Shown: piece after piece, positions 42,070 to 50,433 of the stretch
Numbering within the stretch: position 1 is the first letter of the stretch
Layout: every line of letters begins with the position of its first letter
DNA from: GCA-2733415 sp965178655
GTDB taxonomy: Bacteria > Bacteroidota > Bacteroidia > Flavobacteriales > Flavobacteriaceae
NCBI GenBank assembly: GCA_965178655.1
Contig: OZ238266.1
Span: forward strand, 1,612,001 to 1,676,000
Direction of reading: 5' to 3'
Length of the DNA: 64,000 bases
Program-made: the position numbers and the translations under genes
The notes under the pieces: generated by a model
The model's database searches: none
What the model was told of the DNA's origin: nothing
Seen by the model: only the letters and a program-made list of their open reading frames with translations

Positions 42070-43665
42070 ATGGCTGATAATGATACAAAAAAAGGAATTT
42101 CATTAGAACAATATGGAATTCAGAATGCTACAGTTCGTTATAACTTATCATCTAATGAGTTACACGATACTACCATAGCAAAAAAACAAGGTGTTGAAGC
42201 TGCTTCTGGAGCTTTAGCAGTAAACACAGGTGAGTTTACAGGACGTTCTCCGATGGATAGATTTATTGTAAAAGATGCAAAAACCGCAGATAAAATCTGG
42301 TGGGGAGACATTAATATTGCATTTGATAGCGATAAATTTCAAAAGTTATACGATAAAGTAACGGCTTACCTTTCAGAAAAAGAAGTATTTGTAAGAGATA
42401 GTTATGCTTGTGCAGACGAAGATTACAAATTAAATATTAGAGTAATAAATGAGTACCCATGGTCAAACATGTTTGCTTATAACATGTTCTTACGCCCAAC
42501 AGCAGCAGAATTAGAAGGCTTTTCTCCAGAATGGACCGTTATAAACGCTCCTGGATTTATGGCAGATCCTGCGGTTGATGGTACACGTCAGCATAACTTT
42601 GCAATACTAGATTTTACTAGAAAAATTGCATTAATTGGTGGAACAGGATATACCGGAGAAATTAAAAAAGGAATTTTCTCTGCATTAAACTTTATTTTAC
42701 CAGTAGATAAAAACACTTTACCAATGCATTGCTCTGCAAACGTTGGTGAAAACGGAGAAACGGCTATTTTCTTTGGACTGTCAGGAACAGGAAAAACAAC
42801 CTTATCATGTGATCCACAACGTAAGTTAATTGGTGATGATGAGCACGGTTGGACAAACGAAAATACGGTATTTAACTTTGAAGGTGGATGTTACGCAAAA
42901 GTAATAGATCTATCTGCAGAAAAAGAACCAGAAATTTACAACGCTATTAAGCGTGGTGCTATTCTTGAAAATGTAGTATTCAAAAAAGACGGAAGTGTTG
43001 ATTTTGAAGATACATCAATTACACAAAATACACGTGTAAGTTACCCAATTTATCATATTGATAATATTCAAGAACCATCTATAGGTAAAAACCCTAAAAA
43101 CATCTTCTTTTTAACAGCAGATGCTTTTGGTGTATTGCCTCCAATATCAAAACTAACACCAGGTCAAGCAGCATATCACTTTATTTCTGGATATACAGCA
43201 AAGGTAGCAGGAACTGAAGCTGGAATTAACGAGCCATTACCAAGTTTCTCGGCTTGTTTTGGAGCGCCATTCATGCCATTACACCCTACAAAGTATGCCG
43301 AAATGCTAAGTGCTAAAATGCAAGAAGCAGGTGTAAATGTATGGTTAATTAACACTGGTTGGACTGGAGGTCCTTATGGTGTAGGAAACAGAATGAAATT
43401 AGGTTCAACAAGAGCAATGATTACGGCAGCATTAAATAATGAATTAGATAATGTTGAGTTTGTACAGCATCCAATTTTTGGACTAGATATGCCAACAACT
43501 TGTCCTAATGTGCCAGACGAGGTATTAAACCCAAGAGGAACATGGAGTGATGCGGCAGCGTATGATGCTAAAGCAAATGAGTTAGCAGCATCATTTAAAA
43601 AGAATTTTAAACAATTTGCATCATATGCAAATGACGACATATTAAAAGGAGGACCAATAGTATAA
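42070..43665 (+). CDS. pckA: phosphoenolpyruvate carboxykinase (ATP)
   Basis: Gluconeogenic enzyme converting oxaloacetate to phosphoenolpyruvate with ATP. The 531 residues contain the kinase P-loop FFGLSGTGKTTLS (about 233-246), the metal motif IGDDEHGW, and substrate blocks GEFTGRSPMDRFIV and NTGWTGGPYGVGNRMKL. Length is normal for the ATP-dependent form. It is followed by a strong terminator. Gluconeogenic capacity fits a cell growing on amino acids and aromatic acids, as the paa and hut genes suggest. Confidence 0.97.
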   Translation: MADNDTKKGISLEQYGIQNATVRYNLSSNELHDTTIAKKQGVEAASGALAVNTGEFTGRSPMDRFIVKDAKTADKIWWGDINIAFDSDKFQKLYDKVTAYLSEKEVFVRDSYACADEDYKLNIRVINEYPWSNMFAYNMFLRPTAAELEGFSPEWTVINAPGFMADPAVDGTRQHNFAILDFTRKIALIGGTGYTGEIKKGIFSALNFILPVDKNTLPMHCSANVGENGETAIFFGLSGTGKTTLSCDPQRKLIGDDEHGWTNENTVFNFEGGCYAKVIDLSAEKEPEIYNAIKRGAILENVVFKKDGSVDFEDTSITQNTRVSYPIYHIDNIQEPSIGKNPKNIFFLTADAFGVLPPISKLTPGQAAYHFISGYTAKVAGTEAGINEPLPSFSACFGAPFMPLHPTKYAEMLSAKMQEAGVNVWLINTGWTGGPYGVGNRMKLGSTRAMITAALNNELDNVEFVQHPIFGLDMPTTCPNVPDEVLNPRGTWSDAAAYDAKANELAASFKKNFKQFASYANDDILKGGPIV

Positions 43666-43723
43666 TCGCAGGGCGATAGCCAAAGATTTATCTAGAGATA
43701 TAAACACTCTTTTTAAGACTAAA

Positions 43724-43764
43724 ATGCAAAGCCTCAAAATGTTTTTTTTGAGGCTTTGCGTTTT
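43724..43764 (+). terminator. intrinsic terminator after pckA
   Basis: GCAAAGCCTCAAAA (43726-43739) pairs perfectly with TTTTGAGGCTTTGC (43746-43759), followed by GTTTT. It is a 14-base stem separating pckA from serB-serA. Confidence 0.85.
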
Positions 43765-43795
43765 ATGACCACTATAAGTATAAAAAGTTAACCAG

Positions 43796-45688
43796 ATGAG
43801 TAGCACTAAAAAAACATATGTTTTTGATTTTGACAGTACATTAACAACCGTTGAAGCATTAGATGTATTAGCAGAAATTACACTGACTAACAACCCTAAT
43901 AAGGACAACATTATTAATGAGATAATTGATATTACCAATAAAGGTATTGATGGTGATATATCTTTTACAGAATCATTAGAGCGCAGAATAAAGTTATTAA
44001 ATGCTTCAAAAGAAGATCTAATTTTATTAACCGAACGATTAAGAGATAAAGTATCTAAGTCAATTATAGAGAACAAAGCATTTTTTGAACAGTATGCCGA
44101 TGATATTTATGTAATTTCATGTGGTTTTAAAGAATTTATAGACCCTATTGTTGCAGCCTATAATATTCCTGCAAGTCGCGTATATGCTAATACATTTGAG
44201 TTTGACAAAAACAATAAAATTGTAGGTTTTGACTCAGAAAATCCTTTAGCAAAACATGATGGTAAAATAGAATGTTTACAAAACTTAAATTTACCAGGAG
44301 AGGTACAGGTAATAGGAGATGGTTATAGTGATTATGTTATGCGTAAAGCAGGGGTAGCGGACACCTTTTTTGCTTTTACCGAAAACGTATCGCGAGATAA
44401 AGCTGTTACAAATGCCGACTATGTTACACCAAATTTAGATGAATTTTTGTACGTTAATAAGCTGCCTAGAAATATATCGTTTCCAAAGCACCGTATTAAG
44501 ATTCTATTGTTAGAAAACGTACATCCAGATGCTTTTAAAAGGTTATCGAATGATGGGTTTACTGTAGAGACAATATCTCATAGTTTATCGGAAGCAGATT
44601 TAATTGAAAAAATTAAAGATGTGCATGTGCTCGGAATTCGTTCAAAAACACAAGTCACTAAAAAAGTTATTGAATCTGCCAACAAATTAATGGCGGTAAG
44701 TGCTTTTTGTATAGGTACCAAACAAATCGACTTGGAGGCTTGTAAAAACAACGGAGTAGTCGTTTTTAACGCCCCATATAGTAATACCCGTTCTGTAGTA
44801 GAATTGGCTATAGGTGAAATTATTATGTTGCTTAGAAGTGTCTTTGCTCGTAGTATGGAATTGCACCAAGGACAATGGAATAAAACAGCCAAGGGGTCGA
44901 GAGAGGTTCGTGGTAAAATATTAGGAATTATTGGCTACGGAAACATAGGTAAGCAATTATCTATTCTTGCAGAAGGACTAGGAATGCAGGTGTATTATTA
45001 TGATGTAGAAGATACGCTAGCGCTTGGAAATGCTAAAAAATGCACCAGTTTAAAAGAGCTGTTAAATATAGCCGATGTGATATCACTACATATTGATGAC
45101 AATGCCGTTAATAAAAATTATATAGGCGCAGAAGAAATTAGTTGGATGAAAGATGGTGCTGCTTTGGTAAACCTTTCTCGCGGTTTTGTAGTAGATATAG
45201 AGGCCTTAAAAAGTGCCTTACTATCGGGGAAATTATCGGGAGCTGCAGTAGATGTTTTTCCTGTAGAACCAAGGGTAAATGGTGCTTTTGAAACAGCGTT
45301 AAAAGGTGTTCCTAATGTAATACTTACACCACATGTTGGAGGAAGTACTGAAGAAGCACAGCGCGATATTGCAGATTTTGTGCCAAGTAAAATTATGGCA
45401 TATATCAATTCAGGAAATACTGTTGATGCGGTAAACTTTCCAAATATTCGCTTGCCACGCCAAGAAAACAGCCATCGTTTTTTACATATTCATAAAAACG
45501 TACCTGGTATTATGGCGAGTATAAATAAAGTATTAGCAGCTTATGAGTTAAATTTAACAGGGCAATACTTAGCAACAGACGCAAGCGTTGGTTATGTTAT
45601 TGTTGATGTTGATAAAGAGTATAATAATGAAGTGCTTAATGCTCTAAAAAACATTGAAAATACAATTAAATTTAGAGTACTTTACTAA
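43796..45688 (+). CDS. fused phosphoserine phosphatase / 3-phosphoglycerate dehydrogenase (SerB-SerA)
   Basis: Two serine-biosynthesis enzymes in one 630-residue chain. Residues 1 to about 225 form a HAD phosphatase like SerB, with DFDST (Asp11 and Asp13) and the VIGDGYSDYVM motif. From about 233 onward it is a D-3-phosphoglycerate dehydrogenase like SerA, with the NAD loop GIIGYGNIGKQ near 380, LVNLSRGFVVD, and HVGGSTEEAQ carrying the catalytic histidine. A C-terminal ACT-type domain (about 555-630) could bind serine for feedback control. The middle enzyme SerC is not in the window. A palindromic repeat starts directly behind the stop codon. Confidence 0.93.
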   Translation: MSSTKKTYVFDFDSTLTTVEALDVLAEITLTNNPNKDNIINEIIDITNKGIDGDISFTESLERRIKLLNASKEDLILLTERLRDKVSKSIIENKAFFEQYADDIYVISCGFKEFIDPIVAAYNIPASRVYANTFEFDKNNKIVGFDSENPLAKHDGKIECLQNLNLPGEVQVIGDGYSDYVMRKAGVADTFFAFTENVSRDKAVTNADYVTPNLDEFLYVNKLPRNISFPKHRIKILLLENVHPDAFKRLSNDGFTVETISHSLSEADLIEKIKDVHVLGIRSKTQVTKKVIESANKLMAVSAFCIGTKQIDLEACKNNGVVVFNAPYSNTRSVVELAIGEIIMLLRSVFARSMELHQGQWNKTAKGSREVRGKILGIIGYGNIGKQLSILAEGLGMQVYYYDVEDTLALGNAKKCTSLKELLNIADVISLHIDDNAVNKNYIGAEEISWMKDGAALVNLSRGFVVDIEALKSALLSGKLSGAAVDVFPVEPRVNGAFETALKGVPNVILTPHVGGSTEEAQRDIADFVPSKIMAYINSGNTVDAVNFPNIRLPRQENSHRFLHIHKNVPGIMASINKVLAAYELNLTGQYLATDASVGYVIVDVDKEYNNEVLNALKNIENTIKFRVLY

Positions 45689-45840
45689 GACCCTGAAACA
45701 AGTTCAGGGTGACAGTTCTGAGGATGTTTTAGAGTGTTGTCATGCAGAACTAGTCTGTCATGCAGAACTAGATCACTGAGCTTTTACATTGAGTCCTTCG
45801 ATAAACTCAGGATATCACCTGTCGAAATGTGTCGAAGTGC
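45689..45840 (+). repeat. type A repeat, tandem TGTCATGCAGAACTAG units and type C repeat
   Basis: 45689-45714 is an intact type A element abutting the serB-serA stop. Around 45740-45772 a 17-base unit GTCATGCAGAACTAG occurs twice. 45773-45840 shares CTGAGCTTTTACATTGAG and CTGTCGAAATGTGTCGAAG with the element near 33.48 kb. This is the left part of the repeat field around the GIY-YIG gene. Confidence 0.75.
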
Positions 45841-46013
45841 AGCATCTAACCTAATTCATATCCAAAACATGTAAGTTGTAGAGACCCTGAAACAAGTTCA
45901 GGGTGATAGTTCTGAGGGTGTTTTGGAGTGTTGTTACGTACACCAGTTTGCTATACTGATGTACATTGTCATGCAGAACCAGTCTGTCATGCTGAATTTG
46001 TTTCAGCATCTAT
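45841..46013 (+). repeat. 173-base compound repeat, left of the GIY-YIG gene
   Basis: Starts AGCATCTAAC and contains a type A palindrome (45883-45908) and a type B palindrome (45985-46011, ATGCTGAATTTGTTTCAGCAT). It is about 90% identical, with one base of length difference, to 46480-46653 in the same orientation on the other side of the GIY-YIG gene. Confidence 0.85.
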
Positions 46014-46115
46014 TTTAAGCTTCATAAGTTATTAACGCCCTGAAATAACCTTAGGGTGACAAAAATATTTGCTAACTTGTACTATCTCCTCGTCAAGTCG
46101 CAGGTAAATCATACA

Positions 46116-46424
46116 ATGTCAAAAAGAGTTTTTCATAACTACTGGGTTTATATCCTTTCCAACAAACCAAAAGGCACTTTGTATATAGGTGTTACAGGAG
46201 GTATAGATGATAGAATGGAAAGACACACAGAAGAGGTTGGGAGTGTATTTACTGCAAAATATAAATTAAAAAGACTTGTTTATTATGAAGAGTTTCAATT
46301 TGTACAAGAGGCTATTGCAAGGGAAAAACAGCTAAAAAACTGGCATCGTGAATGGAAAGTTAACCTTATAGAAAAGGAAAATCCAAATTGGGATAATTTA
46401 TGGAAGCCTTTGAGTTCAAACTAA
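46116..46424 (+). CDS. GIY-YIG single-domain nuclease flanked by palindromic repeats
   Basis: A 102-residue GIY-YIG endonuclease-fold protein, starting at the ATG at 46116. The two signature strands read YWVYILS and TLYIGVTG. Then come DRMERH with the conserved arginine, an acidic helix QEAIAREKQLKNWHREWK with the catalytic-type glutamate, and NPNWDNLW with the asparagine. All expected active-site positions are present. It is free-standing and embedded in a repeat field: near-identical ~173-base direct repeats rich in palindromes lie on both sides. That resembles the way REP elements accompany their own endonuclease genes. No such role is established for this family to my knowledge. Confidence 0.88.
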   Translation: MSKRVFHNYWVYILSNKPKGTLYIGVTGGIDDRMERHTEEVGSVFTAKYKLKRLVYYEEFQFVQEAIAREKQLKNWHREWKVNLIEKENPNWDNLWKPLSSN

Positions 46425-46459
46425 AGTATGTCATAGTGTATTGTCATACTGAACTAGTC

Positions 46460-46653
46460 TGTCATGCTGAATTTATTTCAGCATCTAACTTGATTCATAT
46501 CCAAAATATGTAAGTTGTAGAGACCCTGAAACAAGTTCAGGGTGACAGATCTGAGGATGTTTTAGAGTGTTGTTACGTAGAACCAGTTTGTCATGCTGAT
46601 GTACATTGTCAAGAAGAACCAGTCTGTCATGCTGAATTTATTTCAGCATCTAT
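46460..46653 (+). repeat. type B palindrome and 174-base compound repeat, right of the GIY-YIG gene
   Basis: 46460-46486 is a type B palindrome (ATGCTGAATTTATTTCAGCAT). 46480-46653 is the direct-repeat partner of 45841-46013 and itself holds a type A (46522-46547) and a type B element (46625-46651). The gap 46425-46678 holds nothing else. Confidence 0.85.
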
Positions 46654-46678
46654 ATCAATTAAAGTTTATAAGCTATTA

Positions 46679-47011
46679 CTACATTTCCTCAGGAGCCAAA
46701 GTAATTTCTAAACCCTCTAGGTCTTCTGTTATAGGAATCTGACATCCCAAACGAGAATTGTCTTCTACATGAAAAGCTTCTGCAAGCATAGCCTCTTCAT
46801 CATACTCCATTTCTGCTAAATCATGATTAGAGTTAACATAACACTGGCAAGACGCACACATAGCCATCCCGCCACAAGTACCAATAGTTCCTTCAGGAGC
46901 AAGTTCAAACCCTTTTACAACCTCCATGATGTTCATAGCCATATCGGTAGGTGCTTCAACAGTATGTAGAGTACCCTCTCTATCGGTTATATGTAAAGTA
47001 ATGTCGCCCAT
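46679..47011 (-). CDS. 2Fe-2S ferredoxin (adrenodoxin type)
   Basis: A 110-residue electron carrier. The cluster-binding cysteines appear in GTCGGMAMCASCQC, followed later by a fourth cysteine in RLGCQIP, the pattern of vertebrate-type or adrenodoxin-like ferredoxins. The C-terminus is acidic. It starts one base after the reductase gene upstream, so the two form an operon in which the reductase probably reduces this ferredoxin. The final acceptor is not apparent. Confidence 0.9.
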   Translation of the reverse strand: MGDITLHITDREGTLHTVEAPTDMAMNIMEVVKGFELAPEGTIGTCGGMAMCASCQCYVNSNHDLAEMEYDEEAMLAEAFHVEDNSRLGCQIPITEDLEGLEITLAPEEM

Positions 47012-47012
47012 T

Positions 47013-48083
47013 TTACAAGTCTTTAATATTTAATACCTGTTCTTTTTTTGCTATTTTTTTAGAGCCATCAAACCCTTCAACCCCGCCAACGGTGGTGTAT
47101 TTCATAACATATTTTTTACCAGGATTAATACGTTTATATGCACTCTGGCACATTAATGTGGCCTCGTGAAATCCACATAAAATAAGCTTTAATTTTCCGG
47201 GGTAAGTATTTACATCGCCAATAGCATAAATACCCTCAATATTGGTTTGGTAGTCTAAGGCGTTATTTACTTTAATGGCATTTTTCTCTATTTCTAATCC
47301 CCAATTGGCAATAGGGCCTAGTTTTGGTAGTAAGCCAAATAGCGGAATAAAACAATCAGCTTTATGAGTGAATTCTCCTTGAGTTTTATGTTTTATTGTT
47401 ACACTTTCAACGGTGTTAGTACCTTGAATATCGGTAACTTCAGCTTCAGTAACAAGGTTTATCTTTCCTAATTTAGCAAGTTCGGCTACTTTTTCTACTG
47501 AATCTAACGCACCTCTAAATTCATTACGTCTATGAACCAAAGTCACTTCTGCGGCAACATCAGCTAAAAATATAGACCAGTCTAAAGCAGAATCTCCACC
47601 ACCAGCAATAACAACTTTTTTGTTTCTATATACTTCGGGGTCTCTAATAATATACGCTACGCCTTTATCTTCAAAATTAGTAATATTTGGGATAGGTGGT
47701 TTTCGAGGTTCAAAAGACCCTAGTCCGCCAGCAATAGCCACAATAGGGGCGTGGTGTTTTGTGCCTTTATTAGTGGTTACTATAAAAGTGCCATCATCAA
47801 GTTTATCTATTTTATCTGCCCGTTCACCAAGTGTAAAACCGGGTTCAAAGGGGGCTATCTGCGCCATTAAGTTACTTACTAAATCGCCAGCCAGTACCTC
47901 AGGAAATGCTGGAATATCATAAATTGGTTTTTTAGGGTAAATCTCAGAACATTGTCCGCCAGCTTGTGGTAAGGCATCTATTAAGTGACACTTTAGCTTT
48001 AAAAGCCCTGCTTCAAAAACAGTAAATAGTCCCGTTGGTCCAGCACCAATAATAATAATATCTGTAGTAATCATTTGTTGCAT
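47013..48083 (-). CDS. ferredoxin-NADP reductase (thioredoxin-reductase-like)
   Basis: Flavoprotein of 356 residues with an N-terminal FAD Rossmann motif (IIIGAGPTGLFTVFEAG), a second dinucleotide site (VVIAGGGDSALDWS) and a C-terminal FAD block (GIYAIGDVNTYPGK). It lacks a redox-active CxxC and so matches the YumC-type ferredoxin-NADP reductases rather than thioredoxin reductase. Starts at 48083 or 48074 are both possible (MQQM-). It is paired with the ferredoxin gene one base downstream. Confidence 0.9.
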   Translation of the reverse strand: MQQMITTDIIIIGAGPTGLFTVFEAGLLKLKCHLIDALPQAGGQCSEIYPKKPIYDIPAFPEVLAGDLVSNLMAQIAPFEPGFTLGERADKIDKLDDGTFIVTTNKGTKHHAPIVAIAGGLGSFEPRKPPIPNITNFEDKGVAYIIRDPEVYRNKKVVIAGGGDSALDWSIFLADVAAEVTLVHRRNEFRGALDSVEKVAELAKLGKINLVTEAEVTDIQGTNTVESVTIKHKTQGEFTHKADCFIPLFGLLPKLGPIANWGLEIEKNAIKVNNALDYQTNIEGIYAIGDVNTYPGKLKLILCGFHEATLMCQSAYKRINPGKKYVMKYTTVGGVEGFDGSKKIAKKEQVLNIKDL

Positions 48084-48167
48084 TTAATATAACACTGCAA
48101 AAATCTTAAAATTAATTGGCTTTCTGTGTGATTTTTATCATAAATGTAAGCTATTGAGAAAAAGCAC

Positions 48168-48197
48168 TTGTTTTTAAACCTATTTTATGTAGTTTTG
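48168..48197 (+). promoter_or_regulatory. metK promoter (Bacteroidota type)
   Basis: TTG (48168-48170), 19 bases, then TAGTTTTG (48190-48197). The predicted RNA start falls just before the riboswitch at 48211. Confidence 0.75.
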
Positions 48198-48210
48198 TAC
48201 CCAACAATAT

Positions 48211-48292
48211 AGAGGAAAGATTTGACTGATTGCGACCTCTCAAAAAAAACGCTAAAGCAGTGCAAACTCCTTTACGCCTTTTTTGTCAAATC
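48211..48292 (+). promoter_or_regulatory. SAM-II riboswitch upstream of metK, with alternative-pairing region
   Basis: The aptamer (48211-48264) has the SAM-II layout: stem AGAGG (48211-48215) with CCTCT (48236-48240), an internal strand ATTTGACTGATTGC, an A-rich linker, then the conserved GCTAAA (48251-48256). A pseudoknot helix forms between ACTG (48225-48228) and CAGT (48258-48261). Downstream, GTCAAATC (48285-48292) is the exact complement of GATTTGAC (48219-48226) in the aptamer. GCTAAAG (48251-48257) can also pair with CTTTAcGC (48270-48277) ahead of a T-run. SAM-II is known from alphaproteobacteria and some Bacteroidota. The gene served is SAM synthetase itself. Confidence 0.8.
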
Positions 48293-48349
48293 AAAAAAAA
48301 TGGATGCTAGTATAGTATCTAATTAATATTAATATATTTTTTTAAGAAG

Positions 48350-49606
48350 ATGGCATATTTATTTACATCAGAATCCGTTTCTGAAGGACACCCAGATAAG
48401 GTAGCAGATCAAATTAGTGATGCGTTAATTGATAACTTTTTAGCCTTTGATCCAGAGTCTAAAGTAGCTTGCGAAACATTAGTTACTACAGGGCAAGTAG
48501 TATTGGCAGGAGAAGTAAAATCTACCACTTATTTAGATGTGCAAAAAATTGCACGAGAAACTATAAATAAAATTGGCTATACCAAAAGCGAGTATATGTT
48601 TGATGGAAACTCTTGTGGCGTGTTTTCGGCAATTCATGAACAATCGGAAGATATTAACCGTGGTGTTGACCGTGATTTAAAAGAGGAGCAAGGCGCAGGA
48701 GACCAAGGAATGATGTTTGGGTATGCCTCTCGTGAAACAGAAAACTTTATGCCATTAGGTTTAGAGTTATCACATAGAATTTTAAAAACATTAGCAGAAG
48801 TTCGTCGTGAAAATACAGACATTCCTTATTTACGTCCCGATGCTAAAAGTCAGGTAACTATTGAGTATGCAGATGATAATACGCCATTGCGTATAGATGC
48901 CATAGTAGTATCTACACAGCACGACGATTTTGATGAAGAAACAGCAATGTTGGCTAAAATTAAACAAGACATTATTAGCATTGTAATTCCTAGAGTAATA
49001 GCCGATTTACCTGCACATACACAAGCCTTATTTAATGATGCCATTACCTACCATATTAACCCAACCGGAAAGTTTGTAATTGGTGGCCCGCATGGCGATA
49101 CAGGACTAACCGGACGTAAAATTATTGTAGACACCTATGGTGGTAAAGGCGCACATGGTGGTGGTGCTTTTTCGGGTAAAGACCCTAGTAAAGTAGATCG
49201 TTCAGCAGCATATGCTACACGTCATATTGCTAAAAACTTAGTTGCAGCAGGCGTTTGTAATGAGGTGCTGGTTCAGGTTAGTTATGCAATTGGAGTAGTA
49301 AAACCAATGGGTATTTTTGTAGATACCTATGGTACTTGTCCGTTTAATATGACCGATGGTGAAATTGCCGAAAAGGTAAGCGAAATTTTTGATATGCGCC
49401 CAGCAGCTATTGAGACGCGCTTAAAATTACGCAATCCGATATATTTAGAAACTGCTGCTTATGGCCATATGGGTCGTAAAAACGAGGTGGTAACCAAAAC
49501 ATTTACACAACCTAACGGAATTAGTAAAACAATAGAAGTAGAGCTATTTACGTGGGAAAAACTAGACTATGTGTCCAAAATAAAAACTGCTTTTGAATTA
49601 GCATAA
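48350..49606 (+). CDS. metK: S-adenosylmethionine synthetase
   Basis: Makes S-adenosylmethionine from methionine and ATP in the cytoplasm. The 418 residues contain GHPDKVADQIS (from residue 13), GAGDQGMMFGYA, the P-loop-like GGAFSGKDPSKVDRSAAY and the C-terminal blocks EVLVQVSYAIGV and YGHMGRK. Length is a little above the E. coli enzyme (384), as is normal in this phylum. A SAM-II riboswitch and a promoter precede it. A palindromic terminator follows. Confidence 0.97.
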   Translation: MAYLFTSESVSEGHPDKVADQISDALIDNFLAFDPESKVACETLVTTGQVVLAGEVKSTTYLDVQKIARETINKIGYTKSEYMFDGNSCGVFSAIHEQSEDINRGVDRDLKEEQGAGDQGMMFGYASRETENFMPLGLELSHRILKTLAEVRRENTDIPYLRPDAKSQVTIEYADDNTPLRIDAIVVSTQHDDFDEETAMLAKIKQDIISIVIPRVIADLPAHTQALFNDAITYHINPTGKFVIGGPHGDTGLTGRKIIVDTYGGKGAHGGGAFSGKDPSKVDRSAAYATRHIAKNLVAAGVCNEVLVQVSYAIGVVKPMGIFVDTYGTCPFNMTDGEIAEKVSEIFDMRPAAIETRLKLRNPIYLETAAYGHMGRKNEVVTKTFTQPNGISKTIEVELFTWEKLDYVSKIKTAFELA

Positions 49607-49626
49607 TTGACATATAATCTTAAATT

Positions 49627-49654
49627 AAAAAACCGCCATATATGGCGGTTTTTT
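49627..49654 (+). terminator. intrinsic terminator after metK
   Basis: AAAAAACCGCCATA followed directly by TATGGCGGTTTTTT, a perfect 28-base palindrome with a T-run. It can act in both directions. Confidence 0.9.
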
Positions 49655-49737
49655 AGCTTATAAAAAGAAGTGTTTAAATTAGTTATGAGTAATAAGTAGC
49701 GCAAAAACGTTATAAATTGAACGCTTAAGTTTTATAA

Positions 49738-49799
49738 ATATACTAGTATATATTAATAAATTATGTAGTATATTTTTATAAAAGTACTAGTATATATTA
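49738..49799 (+). promoter_or_regulatory. AT-rich palindromic direct repeats before the HU-like gene
   Basis: The 15-mer TACTAGTATATATTA occurs at 49741-49755 and at 49785-49799, 44 bases apart. The first lies in the perfect palindrome ATATACTAGTATAT (49738-49751). Further TAGTATAT and TACTATAT variants lie around them. A promoter-like TTG (49831-49833)...TACTTTTA (49850-49857) follows. It may be a binding site for autoregulation by the DNA-binding protein encoded next. The 310-base gap shows nothing else. Confidence 0.4.
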
Positions 49800-49916
49800 T
49801 AGGAAATAGTACTATATTTATAATATCTTTTTGATAGCCTTATAAACAGTACTTTTAAGGGTGGGGTATAAAGATACAAAAAAAGGAACAGATTTTTAAC
49901 TAAAAAGTGTATTTAT

Positions 49917-50312
49917 ATGGCTATAAGGTATCGTGTAACTAAAAGAACAGACAGTATTAATAAAAAAGAAAAATTTATTATGCAGGCTGTAAATACTGGA
50001 ACCATAGATTTAAATAGAATTAGTAAAGATATAAGTAATGAATGCACTTTATCTGTAGTAGATGTTAAGGCTGTAATTATGGCTTTAGGAGGTAAATTAC
50101 AGCAGCATTTAGAGGAAGGCAAAATTGTAGACTTGGGCGAAGTTGGTAAGTTTAAAATAGGTTTTAAATGTAAGGCAGAAGATAGTGAACAGCTGCTAAG
50201 CCCTAAGCGTAGTATAAAAAAGTACCATTTAAACTACCAAGCCTCTAAAGAAATAAAACACCGTTTGAAAAATGCCATCATCACCTATAAAGAAGGTAGT
50301 AAGAGTAGGTAG
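49917..50312 (+). CDS. HU-related DNA-binding protein (Bacteroidota type)
   Basis: A 131-residue histone-like protein of the HU-related family of Bacteroidota. Its pattern is an N-terminal helical region (NRISKDISNECTLSVVDVKAV), the central IVDLGEVGKFKIGF, and a long basic C-terminal segment. It should bind DNA without strong sequence preference and shape the nucleoid. It is alone, between the metK terminator and a repeat field, with unusual AT-rich palindromes in its upstream region. Confidence 0.85.
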   Translation: MAIRYRVTKRTDSINKKEKFIMQAVNTGTIDLNRISKDISNECTLSVVDVKAVIMALGGKLQQHLEEGKIVDLGEVGKFKIGFKCKAEDSEQLLSPKRSIKKYHLNYQASKEIKHRLKNAIITYKEGSKSR

Positions 50313-50433
50313 TTTTTTTTGAATGCCTAACACAGAATGATAGTAGTATTGTGGCACTACGAATAGCGTGCAACGAAATGTGGCAGTCTCTGTGTGTGTA
50401 GGAATTAGCGAAAAGCCACTAGACAGTAGGCCG

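Noticed and set aside
45841..46653. Possible CRISPR array
   Set aside because: The repeats are few, long, irregularly spaced and internally palindromic. There are no unique spacers of constant length and no cas genes.
48211..48264. SAM-I riboswitch
   Set aside because: The SAM-I core elements are absent. The compact one-stem plus pseudoknot layout with GCTAAA fits SAM-II instead.
48300..48326. Eight-codon upstream frame in the metK leader
   Set aside because: It begins in a run of A and has no distinguishing feature. Mentioned in the leader finding, but not called as a gene.
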